5,585 nucleotides of DNA from NCBI GenBank assembly GCA_030618975.1, contig JAUXCH010000373.1, positions 1 to 5,585 of the forward strand. The letters run 5' to 3'. Under the pieces are notes generated by a model. It was not told where the DNA came from, did not search any database, and worked only from the letters and a program-made list of their open reading frames with translations. Origin of the DNA: Planctomycetia bacterium (GTDB lineage Bacteria; Planctomycetota; PLA2; JAEUHO01). A program made the position numbers and the translations under genes. This document shows, piece by piece, positions 1-3,760 of this stretch; position 1 is the first letter of the stretch; every line of letters begins with the position of its first letter.

Positions 1-2
1 CC

Positions 3-95
3 CTCCCGGCAGCAAGGACAACCGTCCGGAGCTACGTCCGGCAGGGGGAGTTCGACGCGTCCCCGGCGATCGGAGACTGGCGGCGCCTGGAGTAG
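3..95 (+). CDS. Possible 3' end of an unrecognised gene, cut by left window edge
   Basis: Frame 3 is open from the left edge to a TAG at 93-95 and gives about 30 residues ending GDWRRLE. I recognise no family. The stretch is too short to separate a real C-terminus from chance in GC-rich DNA. In favour: it ends 12 bases before the ATG of the DUF2442-like gene and lies in the same frame, and a GGAG (89-92) overlaps its end, as seen in small two-gene operons. DUF2442 genes often follow a DUF4160 gene, but this tail does not look like a DUF4160 C-terminus to me. It could equally be non-coding upstream DNA. Confidence 0.22.
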   Translation, partial: LPAARTTVRSYVRQGEFDASPAIGDWRRLE

Positions 96-107
96 ACTCG
101 TGGATGC

Positions 108-362
108 ATGACGTATCCGCTTCGCATTGCTGCCGTGCGCGTTCTCGCAGGACGCCTCGCGGAACTCACGCTCACGGACGGATCGACGAAGACCGTGGAC
201 CTGACGCCCTACTTGTCCGGTCCGGTCTTCGAAGCGATCGCACGTCGCGACGAAGCGTTTCGTGAGGTCCGCGTCGACCCGGAGCTCGGCACCATCGCGT
301 GACCGAACGGAGCGGACCTCTGCCCGGACGTGCTGATCTACGACCGGGAGCCTGCGTCGTAG
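108..362 (+). pseudogene. DUF2442-family protein, interrupted by an in-frame TGA
   Basis: ATG at 108 opens a frame that reads 64 residues to TGA (300-302). The translation has the hallmarks of DUF2442: an early beta strand, a DGSTKTVDLTPYL segment (residues 25-37), GPVFEAI (39-45), EAFREVRVD (50-58) and GTIA (61-64). The family continues W-PNGADL-x-PD-x-L. Here the frame after the TGA reads PNGADLCPDVLIYD and runs to TAG at 360-362, so one TGG to TGA change (position 302) explains the break. The intact product would be 84 residues, a normal size for the family. DUF2442 proteins are small, of unknown function, and often sit beside DUF4160 genes. TGA is unlikely to be read through as Trp, because guaA and both genes of the membrane pair end in TGA. 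GGAG at 89-92 lies 15 bases before the ATG, a weak ribosome site. The end faces guaA convergently, 12 bases away. Either a truncated protein, a dead gene or a sequencing error is possible. Confidence 0.85.
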
Positions 363-374
363 GGGCGGCGCGGG

Positions 375-2195
375 TCATTCCCACTCGATGGTGCCCGGGG
401 GCTTCGAGGTGACGTCCAGCGCCAGGCCCGTGACGCCGGGGAGCGCGAGGAGATCGCGTCGCAGATCGCCCAGGATCGCGTCGGGGAGCCGGACGGGCTG
501 GGCCGTCATGGCGCGGCGCGAGTGGACGGGCCTGAGGACGACGAGCTCGCCGCCGGTGTCGTCGAGGTCGAGCGGCACGAGGACGGTCGGGCACTGCCAG
601 ATCTCGTGGTAGAGGCCGTGGCGCGTCAGCGCCTGCATCACGATGGCGTCGGCCTCGCGCAGCAGGTCCAGCCGCTCGCGGGTGGCGTAGGCCTTCACAG
701 GCGTCGCCTGGTGGGGCATCTCGGGTGCAAGGTTGTAGATGCAACGGTTGATGCCGGGGACGTCGGCGGTGATCACGGCGACCGCTTCCAGGAGGGCGTC
801 CCAGGACAGGTCGCCGCCGAGGAGGGCGGGGTGCTCGTAGGCGCGGAGGTCGGCCTTCACCCCCACCGAGCGGATGGGGAGGGCGAGCGCCTCGAGACCG
901 TGGCGAGCGGCGAGGGCGGCGAGCGCGGGCTCGAGCACCTCGAAGCCGGTGCGGTCGGCGCGGCCCTCGCTGCAGAGGAGGCGCACGCCGAGGCCGGGGC
1001 CGGGAAAAGGGTGGCGCCAGACCATCTCGTGATCGATGCCGAGCATCTCGCCGAGCTCGCGGACCTCGACCTTGTAGAGCTCCGCGAGCGGCTCGACGAC
1101 CTTGCCCTCTTGAATCAACTGCTCGATGACGGGTACGCGGTTGTGGTGCGTCTTGATGGTGCCCGAGCGCCGAGTGCCGCCGGTCTCGATGGTGTCGGGG
1201 TAGATCGTGCCCTGGCCGAGGAGGTGGTCCTCGATGCCCAGCTCCTTCGCCTTGGCCTGGAAGACCTGGACGAACGCGTCACCGATGGCGCGGCGCTTGA
1301 CCTCTGGCTCGACGAGGCCTTCGAGCGCCTTCAGGAAGGTGTCGGAGGCGTCGACGAAGTGGGTGCTCCCTTCGAAGCCGAGGGCGGCGAAGATCTGGAG
1401 TACCTGCGCGCTCTCGTCCTTGCGCATGAGGCCGTTGTCGATGTGGAGGAGGTGGAGGCGGTCGGAGCCCAACGCGCGTCCCAGCAGCGCGGCGGCAACG
1501 GTGGAATCGACGCCGCCGGAGGCGAGGAGGAAGACGGAGCCCTCCCCCACCTGTCGCCGGATCTTCTCGATCTCCTCCTCGAGGTAGGCCTCCATCGACC
1601 AGGTCGGCTTGCACCCGCAGATGCCGAGGACGAAGTTGGCGATCATGTCGTCGCCGTAGACGGTGTCGTCGACCTCGGGGTGGTACTGGAAGCCGTAGCG
1701 CCTGAGGGTGTCGGAGCCGATCGCGGCGAAGCGGTGGTCGGGCGCGTCGTCTGCGCTCTTGCTGTAGCCGAGTTCCGTGAAGCCCTCGCCGACGGCGGTC
1801 ACGGAGTCGTAGTGGCTCATCCAGACCGGCTGGACCTCGGGCTGGCCGGCAAACAGGGCGTGCGGTCCGGTCAGGTGGAGGGCGGCCTTCCCCCACTGGC
1901 GACCGCCGTGCTCCACGGTGCCGCCGTAGTGCGCCGCGATCTCCTGGTGTCCGAAGCAGAATCCGAGGATCGGGACGTCGAGGTCGAGGATCTCCTTGTT
2001 CCAGTCCTGCTCCTCGCCCTGGGAGGCGAGACTCGGGCTGCCGGAGAGGATGACGCCGCGGTAGGGCGCGAAGGCGTCGACGTCGTCCTCGGGCTGGCGG
2101 ATCTCGGCGAGGACGCCGTGGCGGCGGACCTTGGTGGCGATGAGGTGGGCGTACTGTCCACCGAAGTCGACGACGGCGACGGCATCGTGCTTCAT
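375..2195 (-). CDS. guaA: GMP synthase (glutamine-hydrolysing), long eukaryote-like form
   Basis: This cytoplasmic enzyme makes GMP from XMP, ATP and glutamine, the last step of guanine nucleotide synthesis. The 606-residue protein starts with a class I glutamine amidotransferase (about 5-190): nucleophile Cys80 in GFCFGHQ, and His172 and Glu174 in YHPE. The ATP pyrophosphatase part (about 200-400) has the P-loop SGGVDST (226-232), the segment PEVKRRAIGDAF (297-308), GQGTIYPDTIE (327-337), TIKTHHN (346-352) and HPFPGPGLG (395-403). The C-terminal dimerisation part is longer than in the roughly 525-residue E. coli-type enzyme: an extra block (about 407-510) carries LPIRSVGVKADLRAY and GINRCIYN. 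The protein ends SKPPGTIEWE, close to human SKPPGTTEWE rather than the GKPPATIEWE of E. coli. I chose ATG 2195 over the longer frame (start 2258) because the family sequence begins there and a ribosome site sits just before it. It is probably transcribed alone or after the lipoprotein gene. Confidence 0.97.
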   Translation of the reverse strand: MKHDAVAVVDFGGQYAHLIATKVRRHGVLAEIRQPEDDVDAFAPYRGVILSGSPSLASQGEEQDWNKEILDLDVPILGFCFGHQEIAAHYGGTVEHGGRQWGKAALHLTGPHALFAGQPEVQPVWMSHYDSVTAVGEGFTELGYSKSADDAPDHRFAAIGSDTLRRYGFQYHPEVDDTVYGDDMIANFVLGICGCKPTWSMEAYLEEEIEKIRRQVGEGSVFLLASGGVDSTVAAALLGRALGSDRLHLLHIDNGLMRKDESAQVLQIFAALGFEGSTHFVDASDTFLKALEGLVEPEVKRRAIGDAFVQVFQAKAKELGIEDHLLGQGTIYPDTIETGGTRRSGTIKTHHNRVPVIEQLIQEGKVVEPLAELYKVEVRELGEMLGIDHEMVWRHPFPGPGLGVRLLCSEGRADRTGFEVLEPALAALAARHGLEALALPIRSVGVKADLRAYEHPALLGGDLSWDALLEAVAVITADVPGINRCIYNLAPEMPHQATPVKAYATRERLDLLREADAIVMQALTRHGLYHEIWQCPTVLVPLDLDDTGGELVVLRPVHSRRAMTAQPVRLPDAILGDLRRDLLALPGVTGLALDVTSKPPGTIEWE

Positions 2196-2412
2196 GACCT
2201 CTCCACAGCCGGGCGCAGCGGAGCATGGTACGGAAGCCGTGGGACGGGAAGGGCCCATTTCCGCCCCGGGGCCGGATCAGGCCGCGCGACGTGGGTCCGA
2301 GGCCTGGCTCGGGCCGTAGATCCGCCGCAGGTCGGGTCGCTCCGAGCAGCAGTGGTGGACGAGGATGGAGAGGTGGCCAAAGCCGGCCGCCTGCGGTGCG
2401 CCCTGAAGCGCG
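2196..2412. other. Intergenic region between the lipoprotein gene and guaA
   Basis: These 217 bases separate the lipoprotein stop from the guaA start, both on the minus strand. The region should hold the guaA leader and probably its promoter, but I see no convincing -35/-10 pair and no hairpin followed by a T-run that would end the lipoprotein transcript. Small frames crossing it on either strand have no recognisable protein character. I also see no recognisable riboswitch structure (for example a purine type) here, although I could not fold the RNA. Confidence 0.5.
2198..2204 (-). promoter_or_regulatory. Ribosome binding site of guaA
   Basis: Read on the minus strand the sequence is GGAGAGG followed by TC and the ATG at 2195. 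The GGAG core ends five bases before the start codon, a good Shine-Dalgarno position. It supports ATG 2195 over the in-frame start at 2258, whose extra 21 residues (MGPSRPTAS...) do not resemble a GMP synthase N-terminus. Confidence 0.75.
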
Positions 2413-2913
2413 CTAGTCGATGCGCTCCCACTCGAACGTCTCGTGGCCGTCCTCCAGGAGCAGGAGGCCACAGGTCGGATCGTTGGTGGGCAGGCAGACG
2501 CACGTCGTGACGGTACCCATGCCCTCGCGCTGCCACTCCAGCAGCACGTTGGACTCGATCGCGTCCATGCTCTGCAGGTAGATCAGACCGGTGTCCGCGG
2601 TCCAGACGAACTCCCGCTCGCATCCCGCGGTCGGATCCCCGGCGTTCTCGCAGAACTGCATGGTGACCGTGGCCGTACGGTCGTCGCGGAGTTCCATGCT
2701 GCCGCCCCACACCTCGAAACCCGACGGCTCGTGCGGGTTGAAGCCCGGCTCGAACATCAGGAAGTCCGTGAGGTCGTACGCCCCGACGAGCGACTTCTCG
2801 GAAGCGTTCATCGGTTCCAGGGCGGCCGTGTCGGTGCCCCCCCCCCCGCCGCAGGCGGGCAGGATCAGGAGGACGAGGCCCAGAAGAAGAGGTGTCAGGT
2901 TCCGAATCGGCAT
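2413..2913 (-). CDS. Small secreted lipoprotein of unknown function
   Basis: The 166-residue product starts MPIRNLTPLLLGLVLL, a short basic n-region and a hydrophobic core, and then has the lipobox LPAC with Cys21 as the lipidation site. Residue 22 is Gly, not Asp, so outer-membrane sorting is likely in a Gram-negative. A glycine run (22-26) follows. The mature part (about 40-166) looks like one small beta-rich domain: LVGAYDL (42-48), then GSMELRDDRTATVTMQF (71-87). Its five cysteines (21 aside: 88, 98, 138, 140, 148) could form periplasmic disulfides. The LVGAYDL and D-x-TATV pattern faintly recalls lipocalin-like lipoproteins, but I do not assign a family. ATG 2913 is chosen because the signal peptide begins there; the frame runs 44 codons further upstream without protein-like content. 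A G-rich stretch lies before the ATG, but no clear Shine-Dalgarno. The gene ends in TAG. Confidence 0.85.
   Translation of the reverse strand: MPIRNLTPLLLGLVLLILPACGGGGGTDTAALEPMNASEKSLVGAYDLTDFLMFEPGFNPHEPSGFEVWGGSMELRDDRTATVTMQFCENAGDPTAGCEREFVWTADTGLIYLQSMDAIESNVLLEWQREGMGTVTTCVCLPTNDPTCGLLLLEDGHETFEWERID
2837..2847 (-). repeat. G11 homopolymer inside the lipoprotein gene
   Basis: Eleven consecutive C on the plus strand are eleven G on the coding strand. With the neighbouring GGC and GGC codons they encode the Gly22-Gly26 run right after lipobox Cys21. The tract is the only long homopolymer in the window. The frame is intact at this length, and loss or gain of one base would throw the whole mature domain out of frame. 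Such tracts are prone to slippage both in cells and in sequencing. Confidence 0.95.
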
Positions 2914-3027
2914 GCTGTGCCCCCAGAGACCCGCGGAACGGGCGAAAGCCCACCCTCCCGTTCGCACGTCCGGGTCGTTGTCCAGGCAACTGCGAGCAGG
3001 ATGCCGAACGGCCGGGCTCGGCGTGCC

Positions 3028-3051
3028 GAGGGTGGGGAATCCCACACCCTC
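3028..3051 (-). repeat. Hairpin-forming inverted repeat in the lipoprotein leader region
   Basis: GAGGGTG pairs with CACCCTC over 7 bases. Inside that, GGG pairs with CCC around a three-base AAT loop, with one unpaired A, so the stem is 10 pairs with a single bulge. No T-run follows on either strand, so it is not a standard intrinsic terminator. It lies 115 bases upstream of the lipoprotein ATG and could be a leader RNA structure or a protein site. Confidence 0.5.
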
Positions 3052-3123
3052 GCGCGAGTTCCGGCGCGGGGACCGGGCACGACCCTGGAAATGCGAAGTT
3101 CAAGGCGCTCCTGGGCGATTGCA

Positions 3124-3208
3124 GGCATTTCGCAAACGCGACGAGCCACCCCGATCCCACGTGCGTCCGGGCAACCTGGATACCTGCTTACCAATTCCGC
3201 GAAATGCC
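3124..3208. repeat. 10-base perfect inverted repeat, arms about 65 bases apart
   Basis: GGCATTTCGC at 3124-3133 is the exact reverse complement of GCGAAATGCC at 3199-3208. A related GAAATGCGAA lies at 3089-3098. The arms are AT-richer than their surroundings. Paired sites at this distance could be operator half-sites or the ends of a structured element. Chance is not excluded. Confidence 0.4.
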
Positions 3209-3228
3209 CCGTGGCCCACGCGTCTAGG

Positions 3229-3240
3229 CGTTCCGGAACG
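3229..3240. repeat. 12-base perfect palindrome just after the Coa1-like gene
   Basis: CGTTCCGGAACG reads the same on both strands and begins 11 bases past the Coa1-like stop codon. Flanking GGC and GCC add partial symmetry. It may stabilise the 3' end of the coupled-pair transcript, but without a T-run it is not a classical terminator. It could instead be a dimeric protein-binding site. Confidence 0.5.
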
Positions 3241-3250
3241 GAGCGCCGGG

Positions 3251-3760
3251 TCACTCGTCGGAAGGCACGGCGTCCTCGACCTCGAGGAGGAGGTCGTCCC
3301 CGATCCCGGGGAACAGGTCGTACTCGTCGCCGTTTGCGAGCGTGATCGTCCCCGCGGTCACGTGTTCGAGTTCGTCGTCGCCGGTGAGGACGGTGGCGCG
3401 GAGCACACCGCTCGCTTTCGCGCCCCGGATCTCGAAGGCGAAGTCGTTCTCGCCGGGCAGTTCACGGGACGCGGTGAAGTCGAGCGAAAGGTCCTGGATC
3501 TCGCCGAGGTGCTCGAGCAGGACCGGATTGCCGGCCAGGTCCCGGCGCACCTCGTCCTCGATGAGCTCGATCCCGAAACGCACGACACCGTAGGACGCGA
3601 CGGCGACCACGACGATCGCGACCGCGACCCAGATCAGGCAGCCGGCGCTTGCCTTGCCGCTCTCCGCGTCCGCAGTCCGGCCCGGAAGCAAGGGTGCCGG
3701 CCGTGAGGATTCGAACTCCAGCGTTTTCGTCCTGACCCCGAAACGCGCCCCGAAACGCAT
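3251..3760 (-). CDS. Single-pass membrane protein with Coa1-like domain
   Basis: The 169-residue protein has a basic N-terminal stretch (1-40), one transmembrane helix (about 41-60, starting at Cys41, CLIWVAVAIVVVAVASY) and a C-terminal soluble domain (62-169) ending in an acidic tail. The segment RRDLAGNPVLLEHLGEIQDLS (72-92), then FAFEIRGAKASGVLRATV (107-124), follows the pattern of the Coa1/Tim21-like family: a helix with NP-x-v-x-x-x-LG, then strands with a G-x-K-x-x-G turn. Family members anchor in membranes; yeast Coa1 helps assemble cytochrome oxidase, while bacterial members are mostly uncharacterised, so no role is assigned. Residues before the helix are basic, so the domain should face the periplasm. 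ATG 3760 shares its A with the TGA of the upstream gene (TGATG), a strong sign of translational coupling. An in-frame TTG (3691) is an alternative start. The first residues contain a tandem RFGA-RFGV. Confidence 0.7.
   Translation of the reverse strand: MRFGARFGVRTKTLEFESSRPAPLLPGRTADAESGKASAGCLIWVAVAIVVVAVASYGVVRFGIELIEDEVRRDLAGNPVLLEHLGEIQDLSLDFTASRELPGENDFAFEIRGAKASGVLRATVLTGDDELEHVTAGTITLANGDEYDLFPGIGDDLLLEVEDAVPSDE
3736..3759 (-). repeat. 12-base tandem duplication at the start of the Coa1-like gene
   Basis: CCCCGAAACGC occurs at 3736-3746 and again at 3748-3758, a perfect 11-base match in a 12-base period. It encodes the RFGA-RFGV repeat of residues 2-9. The unit is a multiple of three, so copy-number change would keep the frame. 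It lies directly behind the coupled stop/start. Confidence 0.8.

Larger units (their letters stand above)
2914..3250. other. Gene-free region between the Coa1-like gene and the lipoprotein gene
   Basis: These 337 bases hold no frame I would call a gene. The frames that cross it are Arg/Pro-rich and run out of phase into neighbouring genes. It should contain the end of the membrane-pair transcript and the promoter and leader of the lipoprotein gene. I see no strong -35/-10 pair, no T-run terminator and no known RNA. What is visible is structure: a 12-base palindrome at 3229-3240, a 10-base inverted repeat at 3124-3133 with 3199-3208, and a hairpin at 3028-3051, each listed separately. Parts of it (for example 3180-3210) look less GC-rich than the genes around it, as expected for a regulatory region. 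Confidence 0.55.

Noticed and set aside
300..302. TGA read as Trp or selenocysteine in the DUF2442 gene
   Set aside because: guaA, the Coa1-like gene and the large membrane protein gene all end in TGA, Trp is TGG throughout, and the site is a Trp, not a Cys, position in the family.
522..2510. 662-residue open frame on the plus strand opposite guaA
   Set aside because: It mirrors guaA codon bias: residues are mostly Val, Gly, Glu, Ala, Asp and Leu with no domain character, and guaA on the other strand is certain.
2895..3254. 119-residue minus-strand frame starting at a GTG that overlaps the Coa1-like stop
   Set aside because: The GTGA overlap looks like coupling, but the product is Arg-rich without hydrophobic pattern or motif, and it ends inside the lipoprotein signal peptide. 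Probably chance in GC-rich DNA.
2591..3706. 371-residue open frame on the plus strand across the lipoprotein gene, the gap and the Coa1-like gene
   Set aside because: It spans three unrelated regions, is rich in Arg/Pro/Ser, and contradicts the signal peptide and membrane helix seen on the other strand.
3690..3760. tRNA-like T-arm (GGAGTTCGAATCC on the minus strand, about 3705-3717), possibly a tRNA remnant or attachment site
   Set aside because: The T-stem has a mismatch, no matching acceptor 5' half or anticodon arm is found upstream, and there is no CCA or integrase nearby. It falls inside the Coa1-like coding frame.
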